The notes: a model not told the origin generated them from the letters alone. A stretch of 59,116 bases of DNA from Neobacillus cucumis (GCF_016107705.1 NZ_JAEHGC010000023.1:1-59116), one strand, 5' to 3'; shown: positions 43,433-53,701, numbered from the stretch's first letter. Made by a program: numbers and translations.

Positions 43433-43552
43433 ACTTTCTACACGTAGGTGCGATAGTGCTCCGAGATAGTTTTTAGATCCTCTTACAGAATGAGCTGCTT
43501 CAGTTAAAGCGGACCTTAAATATTTATTGTATGCCTTAATAGGACACATACG
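43433..43552 (-). pseudogene. IS110-family transposase fragment
   Basis: The minus strand encodes NKYLRSALTEAAHSVRGSKN followed by YLGALSHLR, matching the C-terminal conserved block of IS110-type transposases (LR-x-A-L-x-E-A-A). The frame ends in stops shortly after and the upstream part is missing, so it is a remnant. The rest of 42843-43692 holds an inverted repeat, a weak AAAACCTTT/AAAGGTTTT hairpin near 43336-43359 and no intact gene. Confidence 0.6.
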
Positions 43553-43692
43553 GTTTGATTAGGGGGGAAGCCTCGAGAGATATTTCCCTACATTTTCCAT
43601 TCGATGAATTAGATAGGTTGTTCATTTATATTTTCCACTATTCAGGAGATATTATTCTATGATGTATTAATTGAAAACAGGAGGTTGTTCCA

Positions 43693-44697
43693 ATGGAAGA
43701 TAAGACAAATATTCCTTTAACTTCTGCGGAAATGGCTGGTTTATGGACACAATACATGGGCGATACAATAGCTGTTTGTATCGACAGCTATTTCTTAGAA
43801 AAAGTAGAGGATAATGAAATACGCCCTATTATTGAATGGACACTCGATACAGCAAAAGAGAATGTGTCCATCATGCAGGAACTGTTTCAAAAAGAGAATT
43901 TCCCGATACCCATTGGATTTACAGAACAAGATGTCAATACAAAAGCTCCAAGACTTTTTACAGATACATTTTTCTTAAAGCATTTAAGTCAAATGGCTGT
44001 ATTTGCAATGACTGCCAGCAGTGCGGGACTAACAGTTGCGACCCGTCCAGATGTCGTTACTTTTCATAAGCGTATATTGAATAAAGGGGTTGAATTGCAG
44101 GACAGAACACGCGACCTAATGCTAAAACAAGGGATTTATATAAAACCTCCAACAATACCTGTTCCTGATAAGGTGGATTTTGTAGAAAAACAATATTATT
44201 TAACCGGTTTTTTTGGGAAAAAAAGGTCTATAAATTCACATGAAATCACACATTTATACTTAAATACTCTAATAAATGCTATCGGTAAAGAAATAGTAAC
44301 GGGCTTTGCTCAGACTGCTCAAAATGAAGATGTAAAACAATATTTTTTAAGAGGGAAAGAGCTTGCCCAAAAATATGTAGATATCTTTAGCAATTTTTTA
44401 ACCAAGGAGGATCTGCCTGCCCCTATAAGTTCAGGTTCGGCTGTTTTAGATACAACTGCAAGTATTTTTTCAGATAAACTAATGATGTTTCATGTTACAA
44501 CCATGGTTGCAGCAGGAATTGGATATTATGGAACCTCATTAGCAGCAAGCCTAAGGAGGGATTTAGGACTTAAATATATGTCATTGATCCCAGAAGTCGC
44601 GCTGTATGTCGAAGATGGAGCCAACATTATGATTAAACACGGCTGGATGGAGGAACCTCCGCAAGCAGTCGACCATGACAAATTAATACAGAATTAA
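43693..44697 (+). CDS. DUF3231 family protein
   Basis: A 334-residue protein made of two similar helical halves (about 8-165 and 180-330), as in DUF3231 proteins, which resemble ferritin-like or coat-F four-helix bundles. Corresponding segments are LTSAEMAGLWTQYMGDTIAV in the first half and INSHEITHLYLNTLINAIGK in the second, and FLKHLSQMAVFAMTASSAGL versus FSDKLMMFHVTTMVAAGIGY. Family members are common in spore-formers; some are linked to spores, but the role is not established. The ATG has AGGAGG upstream. No operon partner is evident. Confidence 0.85.
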   Translation: MEDKTNIPLTSAEMAGLWTQYMGDTIAVCIDSYFLEKVEDNEIRPIIEWTLDTAKENVSIMQELFQKENFPIPIGFTEQDVNTKAPRLFTDTFFLKHLSQMAVFAMTASSAGLTVATRPDVVTFHKRILNKGVELQDRTRDLMLKQGIYIKPPTIPVPDKVDFVEKQYYLTGFFGKKRSINSHEITHLYLNTLINAIGKEIVTGFAQTAQNEDVKQYFLRGKELAQKYVDIFSNFLTKEDLPAPISSGSAVLDTTASIFSDKLMMFHVTTMVAAGIGYYGTSLAASLRRDLGLKYMSLIPEVALYVEDGANIMIKHGWMEEPPQAVDHDKLIQN

Positions 44698-44701
44698 CGC
44701 A

Positions 44702-44898
44702 ATGAATCCCTATAAAAAATTATTTGGGGCCTTGTTCTTCCTTGGTTTGGTCAGTTATTAAATGGAAAATACGTAAAGGCCATCATACTCATCTTTTTTG
44801 GAATATTATTGATTCCAGTTTGGGCTTCCTATGTTGTCCATTATACAGGGATTAGTCTTTGGTTTTTTATTGAATTTGAGGAAATTAAAGTAGTTTAA
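44702..44898 (+). pseudogene. Frameshifted small membrane protein
   Basis: Reading starts MNPYKKLFGALFFLGL and stops after 19 codons. A -1 shift near 44749 continues as GQLLNGKYVKAIILIFFGIL and IPVWASYVVHY through to TAA at 44896. One G missing in GGTTTGGTCAG would explain the break. The restored product is a ~65-residue, two-helix membrane protein of a kind common in Bacillus. The gene lies 4 bp after the DUF3231 gene. Confidence 0.65.
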
Positions 44899-45068
44899 CA
44901 AAATATAAACCATCATCAATTACAAATGCTTAAAGTAAATAAATAGTTCAAAGGGTCTTCCAATTGATCCTTTTTTAATGCCGATAAAAATCTTCGTAGC
45001 AAACTTTCACCGATATAATAGAATATTGTGTTAGCTGTGGGCACATCTTGAATACGCAAATTTTAACA

Positions 45069-45110
45069 ACACAAAAAACCACTCCCTAAATTTTATAGGA
45101 AGTGGTTTTT
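45069..45110. terminator. groEL terminator (bidirectional)
   Basis: AAAAACCACTTCCT and AGGGAGTGGTTTTT form a strong stem with a T-run on the minus strand about 90 bp after the groEL stop. The rest of the gap from 44899 shows nothing recognisable. Confidence 0.85.
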
Positions 45111-45197
45111 GCTATTGATATAAATTATTTACATGACTACTTCTCAAAAGGGAGAAAAATAGCTATAACTATTTCTCAGATGAAAGGCTCAAAAGCC

Positions 45198-46826
<1,629 letters not shown>

Positions 46827-46874
46827 TCAAAAAACCTCCTCTAAATTTTTAAAACTTATATTTTTTAATTTTCC

Positions 46875-47162
46875 TTATTCGCCAATAACAGCAAGGACAT
46901 CGCTTTCACGTAGTAGTAAGTATTCTGTACCCTGGTATTTCACTTCTGTACCAGCATACTTTGAGAAGATAATACGATCGCCTACAGAAACTTCAAGTGC
47001 TACACGCTCGCCATTTTCAAGCACACGGCCAGTACCTACGGCAACAACTTTTCCTTCCTGAGGCTTTTCTTTAGCTGAGTCTGGTAAAACAATACCGCTT
47101 GCAGTTTTTTCTTCTGATTCAACAAGCTCAATGACAATGCGATCACCTAATGGTCTTAACAA
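46875..47162 (-). CDS. groES: 10-kDa co-chaperonin
   Basis: A 95-residue co-chaperonin that caps GroEL. It starts [20 protein letters not shown], has the mobile loop [18 protein letters not shown] and ends SDVLAVIGE. The start is TTG at 47162 with GAGGAGG 9 bases upstream; an ATG 16 codons earlier lies too close to the CIRCE element and gives an atypical N-terminus. It is the first gene of the groESL operon. Confidence 0.96.
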   Translation of the reverse strand: MLRPLGDRIVIELVESEEKTASGIVLPDSAKEKPQEGKVVAVGTGRVLENGERVALEVSVGDRIIFSKYAGTEVKYQGTEYLLLRESDVLAVIGE

Positions 47163-47203
47163 ATCAAACAACCTCCTCAAAAATATATGTAATTCTGACA
47201 TTA

Positions 47204-47230
47204 TTAGCACTCCTCATACATGAGTGCTAA
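47204..47230 (-). promoter_or_regulatory. CIRCE operator (HrcA site)
   Basis: TTAGCACTC-N9-GAGTGCTAA, a perfect match to the CIRCE consensus, lies between the promoter and groES. HrcA would repress groESL here and release it on heat stress. Confidence 0.97.
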
Positions 47231-47240
47231 CACAATTATT

Positions 47241-47269
47241 ATAATAATGAATTTGACAATCTTTTGCAA
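47241..47269 (-). promoter_or_regulatory. groESL promoter
   Basis: Minus strand TTGCAA (47264-47269) and TATTAT (47241-47246) with a 17-bp spacer, just upstream of CIRCE. Confidence 0.7.
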
Positions 47270-47385
47270 GTTTGATGTATATATTTTTTCATAAAAAAAT
47301 ATAAAAATGAAAGCTTTTTTGTACAACCTTACAAGTATATGATACCAATGGAAATCTATACATTTCTTTTTAAAAAGTTTCTAAA

Positions 47386-47415
47386 TTGAAACAAGACTGG
47401 TTTTAAGAGTAGAAT
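47386..47415 (+). promoter_or_regulatory. Candidate promoter of the CPBP protease gene
   Basis: TTGAAA (47386-47391) and TAGAAT (47410-47415) with an 18-bp spacer, 50 bp before the TTG start. Confidence 0.5.
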
Positions 47416-47464
47416 GAAGAATACACAGAAAATCTTTGAGTGGATGTTAAAAGGAGAGAATTAG

Positions 47465-48184
47465 TTGAAACGGGAATATTGGATAATCTTAATTGTTTAT
47501 ATTGCCATGCAGTTTTCAAGTCTTGCAGGAGTCCCATTACTAATGTACGGCTTTAAATTATCCGGGATCAACGGGAGGCTTGCAGTCCCCGTTTGGCTGG
47601 TGATCAGCTTTTCCTTAGCACTTATTATTACGCTTATTATTTTACGGAAAGAAATGCGGAACAATAGGAACGAAAGAGGAACCTCTTTGGGTCTCTCGAT
47701 TATTTGGGCATTTTTTGGTGTCTTCTTAGCACTCTTTGCGCAAGCAATCGCAGCAAATATTGAACGGTTGATTGGTGTCGAAATGGGCTCAGAGAACACA
47801 AAGGATATTATCCATATTATTGAGGAGTTCCCTCTTGCCATTCTGGTCAGTTCTATTTTTGGCCCGATTTTAGAAGAAATAGTGTTTCGAAAGATTCTTT
47901 TTGGCACATTGCATAAACGTTTTAACTTTTTTATATCGGCCATCATTAGCTCGGTTATTTTTGCTTTAGCGCATATGGAACTGGAGCATATTCTCCTTTA
48001 TTCCGCAATGGGCTTTACTTTTGCTTTTCTTTATGTAAAAACAAAACATATCTTAGTACCGATTTTTGCTCATGTGACAATGAATACAATGGTTGTCATT
48101 GTTCAATCCGCTTACAAAGATGATATTGAAAGATTAATCCGGGATGCAGAGTCGATGCAAAACTTTATCGGAGGATTTTTATGA
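47465..48184 (+). CDS. ydiL: CPBP intramembrane metalloprotease (YdiL-like)
   Basis: A 239-residue membrane protein with about six helices. The CPBP (Abi) motifs are present: EEIVFRKILFG (EExxxR), FALAHME (FxxxH) and HVTMNTM (HxxxN/B). Such proteases process or protect membrane substrates; the target here is not known. It starts at TTG with AAAGGAGAG upstream and overlaps ydiK by 4 bases. It is divergent from groESL, as in B. subtilis. Confidence 0.88.
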   Translation: MKREYWIILIVYIAMQFSSLAGVPLLMYGFKLSGINGRLAVPVWLVISFSLALIITLIILRKEMRNNRNERGTSLGLSIIWAFFGVFLALFAQAIAANIERLIGVEMGSENTKDIIHIIEEFPLAILVSSIFGPILEEIVFRKILFGTLHKRFNFFISAIISSVIFALAHMELEHILLYSAMGFTFAFLYVKTKHILVPIFAHVTMNTMVVIVQSAYKDDIERLIRDAESMQNFIGGFL

Positions 48185-48381
48185 GACGTTCACCTTTGTT
48201 TTCCAGCGTGATTTACTTCCTGCTCGGAAGTTTATTTACATATTTCGCCATTCATGATGTAAATCAAAATGGCTGGGGATTTTTTAGCTATCTGCTTGTC
48301 ATATTAGCCACATTTGATTTCGGCTCCAGCCTTAAGTTATTTTTCTTTTATATGAAGTATAAGGATCAGTTGAAAAAATAA
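48181..48381 (+). CDS. ydiK: DUF4305 small membrane protein (YdiK-like)
   Basis: A 66-residue protein with two hydrophobic segments (about 8-25 and 32-58) and a basic C-terminus, matching YdiK/DUF4305 (SSVIYFLLGSLFTYFAIHD). It is translationally coupled to the CPBP gene by a 4-base overlap. Function unknown. Confidence 0.82.
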   Translation: MRRSPLFSSVIYFLLGSLFTYFAIHDVNQNGWGFFSYLLVILATFDFGSSLKLFFFYMKYKDQLKK

Positions 48382-48420
48382 AAAAAGTTGCCCCAAATTA
48401 TGTTTGGGACAACTTTTTTT
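48380..48420. terminator. Bidirectional terminator after ydiK
   Basis: AAAGTTG-x-CCCAAA pairs with TTTGGG-x-CAACTTT around a 5-base loop, with A/T runs on both sides. Confidence 0.88.
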
Positions 48421-48485
48421 AATAGAAAATAGACTTTTCCTTGAATAAACTAGTAATTTCGATAGCTTTTTTCCGGCAGAAAATT

Positions 48486-48590
48486 TTTATCTGCGATAAG
48501 ATGAACTTTATCTGCGATAGTCAACGATTTATCTGCGATAAGCGCCATTTTATCTGCGTTCCTCCCCCATTTATCTGCGTATCGATTACT
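48486..48590. repeat. Five tandem copies of a 21-bp repeat (TTTATCTGCG + 11 variable bases)
   Basis: TTTATCTGCG occurs at 48486, 48507, 48528, 48549 and 48570, exactly 21 bp apart. In the first three units it is followed by ATA and then diverges; the last two diverge immediately. The array ends at the 3' end of the MFS gene. Both strands stay open across it only because 21 is a multiple of three, so the ORFs spanning it are not taken as genes. Similar repeats occur between genes in other Bacillus genomes; their role is not known. Confidence 0.9.
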
Positions 48591-48592
48591 CC

Positions 48593-50113
48593 TCAAATTT
48601 CTCTTTCTGCGCCAACTTCCTTTTTCAACACCATCCGTTCTTTCCCCATTGTAAAAATGAGAAGAAACGCTATTCCAGCCGGGACGAGAGCCCATGTAAA
48701 GGTTTGAACAATAGAGCTTGAGAGGGCATCAGTGATTTTTTCTAAAATTTGCGGCGGGATATGACTTCTTGCCTGTTCCTGCAATAGGGCTCGTGAGTCG
48801 CTAAATCCGTCTTTTGGCATTGGTCCCATTCCAGCAAAAGCATCTTCTAGATTTCCTTTAAAGCTATTCCGCTGAATCGTACCAAAAATCGTAATTCCAA
48901 TCGTCATCCCCAAGGAACGGATAAAGTTGCTTGTAGAGGTTGCAGAGCCCCTCTGCATCATTCCAAACGGATGAATCGCCGCCATGCTTAACACGGAGAA
49001 AGAAAATCCCACCCCAAAACCAATGATAACCATATAAAGGGTAAGTACCCATCTGCTTGTATCAACGGTTAAGGTGCTTAATAATAATATCCCTGCTATT
49101 AAAATCACACCGGATAAAAACATGATATTGCGGTAGCTTAACTTTGTAGTTAAAAAACCACCGACTTGTGCCGTTACCACCGACCCAAGCATCATCGGCA
49201 AGAGGATTAACCCTGAATTTGTAGCACTTCCGCCATAAACGCCTTGGACAAAAATTGGTATATAAACAGTTGCTGCCATAAATGCAGCTCCATAAAATAA
49301 ACCAACTAGCGTACTACCGGCAAAAAGGCGATGCCGGAACATGGTGAACGATATAATTGGATCCTTTGCCCTCGTCTCCACAAACAAAAAGATGAGAAAT
49401 AGGACCGCAAATCCGATAAATAAACTTATGATCGTACTTGAATTCCAATCATATTTCTGTCCCCCAAGCTCAAGAGCAAACATCAAGCAGACAACGGCAC
49501 CAATCAATGTAACGGCGCCCCACCAATCAATTGCCTGCTTTTGATGAATGGGAGATTCCTTATAGAAGGCAATGATAAAAATAAACGAGAGAATCCCAAG
49601 CGGCAAATTGATATAGAAAATCCAATGCCAGCTAATATGATCGGTAATATACGCCCCTAACAGGGGTCCGAAAATACTGGAGAGACCAAAAACTGCTCCG
49701 AACAGTCCGCCCATTTTCCCGCGCCTTTCAGGAGGAAACAAGTCAAACATAATAGTAAACGCAATCGGTACAAGTGCACCGCCGCCGACTCCCTGAATCG
49801 CGCGATACACACTTAGTTGGGTAATCGTTTCTGCTGTCCCACATAAAATCGAACCAGCCATAAACAAAATCAGCCCCATGATAAAAAACCTTTTTCGACC
49901 ATACATATCCGACAATTTACCGAATATCGGCATCCCTGCCATCTCCGCTACCATATAGGCGGATACCACCCATACAAAGTTCTCAAGCCCTCCGAGGTCG
50001 CCGACAATCGTTGGCATTGCCGTTACAACAATGGTATTATCCATTGAAGCCATCAAAATTCCGAGCAGCAGACCGGCGACCACAAATCCTAATTTACTAT
50101 TTTTCGCTACCAT
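48593..50113 (-). CDS. DHA2-family MFS drug exporter (14-TM)
   Basis: A 506-residue transporter with about 14 helices, typical of the EmrB/QacA drug:H+ antiporters. Motifs are MASMDNTIVVTAMPTIVGDL in helix 1, GKLSDMYGRKRFFIMGLIL in loop 2-3 and RAIQGVGGGALVPIAF in helix 4. A large loop near the C-terminus (FAGMGPMPKDGFSDSRALL) separates the last helices. It starts 11 bp after the second bactofilin gene, so it can be read with yhbD-bacE-bacF. The drug or metabolite exported is unknown. Confidence 0.9.
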   Translation of the reverse strand: MVAKNSKLGFVVAGLLLGILMASMDNTIVVTAMPTIVGDLGGLENFVWVVSAYMVAEMAGMPIFGKLSDMYGRKRFFIMGLILFMAGSILCGTAETITQLSVYRAIQGVGGGALVPIAFTIMFDLFPPERRGKMGGLFGAVFGLSSIFGPLLGAYITDHISWHWIFYINLPLGILSFIFIIAFYKESPIHQKQAIDWWGAVTLIGAVVCLMFALELGGQKYDWNSSTIISLFIGFAVLFLIFLFVETRAKDPIISFTMFRHRLFAGSTLVGLFYGAAFMAATVYIPIFVQGVYGGSATNSGLILLPMMLGSVVTAQVGGFLTTKLSYRNIMFLSGVILIAGILLLSTLTVDTSRWVLTLYMVIIGFGVGFSFSVLSMAAIHPFGMMQRGSATSTSNFIRSLGMTIGITIFGTIQRNSFKGNLEDAFAGMGPMPKDGFSDSRALLQEQARSHIPPQILEKITDALSSSIVQTFTWALVPAGIAFLLIFTMGKERMVLKKEVGAEREI

Positions 50114-50124
50114 CCCATTCTCCT

Positions 50125-50835
50125 TTAAATCTTCTTCGACGTTTTTACTGTTGCATTTGAATCTTGTATAAAATCATCTTTATACTCTACCAATCCGATT
50201 GTGCAGCCGGGGCCAATTTTAACCGTATTTCCTCTCACAGTTTCCGCCTTCGTATTTTCTAAATAAAGGTCGTCTCCTTCAACCACCTTTGCTATAAGGC
50301 TACCTTCCTCACCTACAAAAGGTAAAAGAGAGTTTCTTTTTCTTTTTATCGTGATTTTCCCGCCGCCGATTTCCTCCGCACGGCTTTCCCCGAACCGTAA
50401 AGAAATTTTAATCGTATCAGCATTTAATAACCCTTTGATTTCAAACCCGCCACTTGAATCGAACGTTTCATATTCAACATCGCCCGCAACTGCAATACTG
50501 CCTTTAATATTGGCTGTATCACCATTAAGGTCTTCTCCAACCTCAAGTGTTCCCAGGATTTTTATTTTTTTCAAATAAGCTTTGCCGCCAATTTCCATTG
50601 TACCCATTACCAGCAAATCTTCTAACTGGGCATTCCCTTTTACCTCTGCCTCACCTAAAACCTTCATCGAACCTGTTTTGAGATTTTCCGCAACCTCCGT
50701 TGTTCCATAAACCTTAAACACGGAAGCTTCAACATTATCAACGATCGTACCCTCGCCTCGGACACTGATTTTATCATATCTTCCGCCGGGATAGCTCCCT
50801 GAGCCGTTAATAATCAGATTTTCTTTACTTTTCAT
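50125..50835 (-). CDS. bacF: Bactofilin-like polymer-forming protein (YhbF/BacF-like)
   Basis: A 236-residue protein dominated by short beta-strand repeats (GTTEVAENLKTGSMKVLGEA, GTLEVGEDLNGDTANIKGSI) typical of a right-handed beta-helix bactofilin (DUF583). It starts NLIINGSGSYPGGRYDKISV. Bactofilins form cytoplasmic filaments; in B. subtilis BacE/BacF are linked to flagellum-related assembly. It lies 18 bp after its paralogue, in the B. subtilis order yhbD-yhbE-yhbF. No membrane segment. Confidence 0.85.
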   Translation of the reverse strand: MKSKENLIINGSGSYPGGRYDKISVRGEGTIVDNVEASVFKVYGTTEVAENLKTGSMKVLGEAEVKGNAQLEDLLVMGTMEIGGKAYLKKIKILGTLEVGEDLNGDTANIKGSIAVAGDVEYETFDSSGGFEIKGLLNADTIKISLRFGESRAEEIGGGKITIKRKRNSLLPFVGEEGSLIAKVVEGDDLYLENTKAETVRGNTVKIGPGCTIGLVEYKDDFIQDSNATVKTSKKI

Positions 50836-50853
50836 CTCCCTTATCCCCCCTCA

Positions 50854-51570
50854 TTACATTTTTTTGCTTTCGCCCACAACAGCACTTGAATCAATAGAAA
50901 GTTCATCTGTATATTCGACAACGTCAATTTGACAATTTTGGCCAATGGTTACATGGTTTCCCCGCACTACCGCAGCCTTCGTATTTTCAAGGTGGATCGT
51001 ATCACCCTCAATGATTTCCACCCTTAATTGAGTTTGAAAAAGAGATTTAAATATTCCCAGCCAAGACGGCTTATATTTCACAACAATCGATTGCCCGCCA
51101 ATTTCCTTCGCCTCGCACTCTCCAAAAATCTTAATATCCACTTCATCCGCATTTAACAGGCCGCCAATCGTAAACATCGATTCAGCATTGAAAAGTTCTG
51201 CCTCACAATCCTCTTCCACTGTCAGCTTACCTTTTACCTTTATTTCTTCTGCTTTAACTTTGCCGCCAACAGAAGCTTTTCCTGAAACCTTAAGTTTTTC
51301 AACTAATAGGTTTTTTCCAATCTTTGCAGTGCCATCAATAGAAAGGTCTTTAGCCGCAACGGTTCCACCTATTTTGGCCATCCCATTAATTTTGGCCGTT
51401 TCAGTGTGGATGTTCCCCTTGACCGTCCCTGTTCCATTACATTCAAATCCCTTACATTCGACATCGCTGTTTACCGTTCCCTTTCCGTTGAGTGTTACCT
51501 GATGAAACTGTCCGCCATTCGATGCCCCGAAGCCATTTATAACCAGTTCTCCCTTTTTTTGCATCTCCAT
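50854..51570 (-). CDS. bacE: Bactofilin-like polymer-forming protein (YhbE/BacE-like)
   Basis: About 238 residues, paralogous to the next gene: ELVINGFGASNGGQFHQVTL at the N-terminus, then beta-helix repeats such as GTVKGNIHTETAKINGMAKI and a C-terminal TIHLENTKAAVVRG shared by both. The ATG at 51570 is chosen for ribosome-site spacing (GGAG 7 bases upstream); another ATG is two codons earlier. It is likely to co-polymerise with the paralogue. Confidence 0.85.
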   Translation of the reverse strand: MEMQKKGELVINGFGASNGGQFHQVTLNGKGTVNSDVECKGFECNGTGTVKGNIHTETAKINGMAKIGGTVAAKDLSIDGTAKIGKNLLVEKLKVSGKASVGGKVKAEEIKVKGKLTVEEDCEAELFNAESMFTIGGLLNADEVDIKIFGECEAKEIGGQSIVVKYKPSWLGIFKSLFQTQLRVEIIEGDTIHLENTKAAVVRGNHVTIGQNCQIDVVEYTDELSIDSSAVVGESKKM

Positions 51571-51582
51571 TCCCATTCTCCT

Positions 51583-52206
51583 TTATAATAATTTCGATTT
51601 CACTTCTTCCATACAGGCCATTAGCGACAGCTGAGCAACAATTTTCATTCCTCGTTCAAAATGAAAGGACTCTGTATTGATTAACAAAAGACAGGAGGAT
51701 ACCCCCAACTTTCTCGTAATCACCAGTTCGGCACTTTTTTGCTTGATCATTGATGTTTGATCCTTTAACACCTGGAGTACCATTTTTCCTTCTTCGAGAT
51801 TAATTTGACCTGATTGCAACAGCTTTTCTAACACAAACACTTCAAGCATTCTTGAAAAATTAAATTGTAAACTGCCATTTTCATTCTCTAAGTAAAAATT
51901 TATAACCGTTTCTGAAACAATGTTACGCCTTATTAAATCATCTTTAGTTAAATTTAAGTCAGATATATTGGGAGAAAACATATCGGCAAGTTCATCCAGT
52001 GATAGATTTTCTTTCATCGTTTGAATTTTATTGATTCGATCTAAGATTTTTTCTTTTGGAAAAAAGGTTTCCTGTCCGGTAAACGTTGATTTCCGGATAA
52101 ACCAATCCTCCGGGATCAAGTCCTTCCGTTTCCACCTATACAGCTGCCCATAGGAGATTCCTGCTAATTCCAATAACTCTTTTTTCGATATTAACTCCTC
52201 GTTCAT
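51583..52206 (-). CDS. yhbD: YhbD-like regulator (MerR-like HTH, DUF4004)
   Basis: A 207-residue protein with an N-terminal MerR-like helix-turn-helix (ISKKELLELAGISYGQLYRW, then GQETFFPKEKILDRI) and a helical C-terminal domain. The ATG at 52206 has AAAGGGG upstream; the frame is open for 38 further codons that would run through the promoter and palindromic operator, so they are excluded. It is the first gene of yhbD-bacE-bacF-(MFS). A perfect 9-1-9 palindrome 30 bp upstream suggests it controls its own operon. Confidence 0.82.
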   Translation of the reverse strand: MNEELISKKELLELAGISYGQLYRWKRKDLIPEDWFIRKSTFTGQETFFPKEKILDRINKIQTMKENLSLDELADMFSPNISDLNLTKDDLIRRNIVSETVINFYLENENGSLQFNFSRMLEVFVLEKLLQSGQINLEEGKMVLQVLKDQTSMIKQKSAELVITRKLGVSSCLLLINTESFHFERGMKIVAQLSLMACMEEVKSKLL

Positions 52207-52235
52207 TGTAATGGCCCCTTTCTTATTCTTAATGT

Positions 52236-52254
52236 AACATAACACTGTTATGTT
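52236..52254. promoter_or_regulatory. Perfect palindrome AACATAACA-C-TGTTATGTT upstream of yhbD
   Basis: A 19-bp perfect inverted repeat lies between a minus-strand -35-like TTTACA and a -10-like TACATT. This is the placement of an operator for a MerR-like regulator, here probably YhbD itself. Confidence 0.7.
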
Positions 52255-52278
52255 GTAAAGGTGGCTTTGTTTTATCAA

Positions 52279-52312
52279 ATAAAAAAACCTTCCCATTTTT
52301 ATGGAAAGGTTG
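52279..52312 (-). terminator. rex terminator
   Basis: Minus strand AACCTTTCCAT pairs with ATGGGAAGGTT, followed by TTTTTATTT, about 10 bp after the rex stop. Confidence 0.88.
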
Positions 52313-52322
52313 ATTCTCAAAT

Positions 52323-52976
52323 TTATTCTGCAATTTCCGCTGTTGGGTAATGCTTTAAAAAGTAAACAAGTGATTGAAGCTCTACAGCAAGGTCGATGTG
52401 ATGAACCCTGATGGAAGATGGTATATTTAAACGGGCGGGTGTGAAATTTAAGATTCCTTTCACCTCAGCACTCACAAGCCGATCCGTAATGATCTGCGCC
52501 ACCGGAGCCGGAACGGTTAGAATCGCAACCTGAATATTTTCCTCTGTAATATACTTCTCCAAATCATCCATATGATAGACCGGGACATCACCGATGGTTG
52601 TACCCATTTTATTCGGGTCCACATCAAAGGCGCACGTAATTTTTGTATTATTATTTTTTAAAAAATTATAGTTTAAAAATGCTGTTCCAAGATTACCAAC
52701 GCCGATTAACGCAACCTTTGTTAATTCATCCTGGTCCAATGTCTTTCGGAAAAAGGTCAATAAATAATTCACATTGTAGCCATAACCTTTTTTCCCAAGG
52801 GCGCCAAAATAGGAAAAATCCCTGCGGATTGTTGCTGAATCCACTTTTACCGCTTCACTTAATTCTGCTGAGGAAACTCTTTGTTTCCCTGAAGCATACA
52901 GATTTTGAATAAATCGATAATATAAGGGTAGTCGCTTTGCTGTTGCTTGTGGAATTTTCATTGTTTCGTTTGTCAT
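52323..52976 (-). CDS. rex: Redox-sensing transcriptional repressor Rex
   Basis: A 217-residue NAD(H)-sensing repressor. The winged helix ([38 protein letters not shown]) is followed by a Rossmann domain ([16 protein letters not shown]) and a swapped C-terminal helix ([18 protein letters not shown]). The start at 52976 gives the same six residues before KIPQ as B. subtilis Rex; the frame is open seven codons further. Rex represses fermentation and respiration genes when NADH is low. It follows moaC in the same direction. Confidence 0.96.
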   Translation of the reverse strand: MTNETMKIPQATAKRLPLYYRFIQNLYASGKQRVSSAELSEAVKVDSATIRRDFSYFGALGKKGYGYNVNYLLTFFRKTLDQDELTKVALIGVGNLGTAFLNYNFLKNNNTKITCAFDVDPNKMGTTIGDVPVYHMDDLEKYITEENIQVAILTVPAPVAQIITDRLVSAEVKGILNFTPARLNIPSSIRVHHIDLAVELQSLVYFLKHYPTAEIAE

Positions 52977-53016
52977 ATTCCTCCTGCACCCCCGCATAAA
53001 TAGTTTCGTTCATGTT

Positions 53017-53511
53017 TTAAAAAACATTAGTTCTTTTAAAATCGCCGTTTTTGCCGCCGGTTTTTTCTACTAAATAAGTCGGTCCAATCACCATGCCCTT
53101 ATCAATTGCTTTACACATATCATAAACGGTCAGCGCACAAGCAGATGCAGCTGTTAGCGCTTCCATTTCAACACCTGTATTCCCTTTTGTTTTAACGGAT
53201 ACGGCAATACCTAATTTATACATCTCTTGCTGATCAGGTTCCCAGGAAAAAGAAATATTCACCCCTGTTAATGGAATCGGATGACACATCGGTATAATGT
53301 CCCATGTCTTTTTGGCCGCCATAATACCGGCAACCTGTGCGACTGCCAGGACATCTCCTTTTTTCATCTCATTGTGGGTAATTTTACCAAATATTTCTTT
53401 ACTGACGGTAATACTGGAATGAGCTAATGCGGTGCGGGCAGTCTCCGGTTTATCACTAACGTCCACCATTTTCGCTCTGCCCTCTTCATTAAAGTGAGTA
53501 AATTCTGCCAT
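53017..53511 (-). CDS. moaC: Cyclic pyranopterin monophosphate synthase
   Basis: A 164-residue enzyme of molybdenum-cofactor synthesis, converting the MoaA product to cPMP. Motifs: [52 protein letters not shown] and [10 protein letters not shown]. The ATG at 53511 has AAAGGAGG 10 bases upstream; ten upstream codons are excluded. No other moa gene is in the window; the same isolated position between ydiF and rex occurs in B. subtilis. Confidence 0.96.
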   Translation of the reverse strand: MAEFTHFNEEGRAKMVDVSDKPETARTALAHSSITVSKEIFGKITHNEMKKGDVLAVAQVAGIMAAKKTWDIIPMCHPIPLTGVNISFSWEPDQQEMYKLGIAVSVKTKGNTGVEMEALTAASACALTVYDMCKAIDKGMVIGPTYLVEKTGGKNGDFKRTNVF

Positions 53512-53701
53512 ATAAAAAATTCCTCCTTTCAAATCATACACTATTTTTCAGTCTATGTGTGTGAAACTTTGAGCGAATCATTCTTATATTTTTAACATTT
53601 TCCCAACATTTTCGGCAGATGCGCCCTTTGCGGCCTGCGTTTTATTGCCGACACTCTAGGAATACGGTACACTAGTTCTATGTAATAGAGGTGAAAAAAC
53701 A

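Noticed and set aside
48486..48590. CRISPR-like array
   Set aside because: The constant part is only 10 bp with 11-bp variable parts, no leader and no cas genes; this is a short tandem repeat.
48441..48707. Open frames with FICDK/IADK heptad repeats on both strands
   Set aside because: They arise because the 21-bp DNA repeat keeps all frames in phase; one overlaps the 3' end of the MFS gene and neither has a convincing ribosome site.
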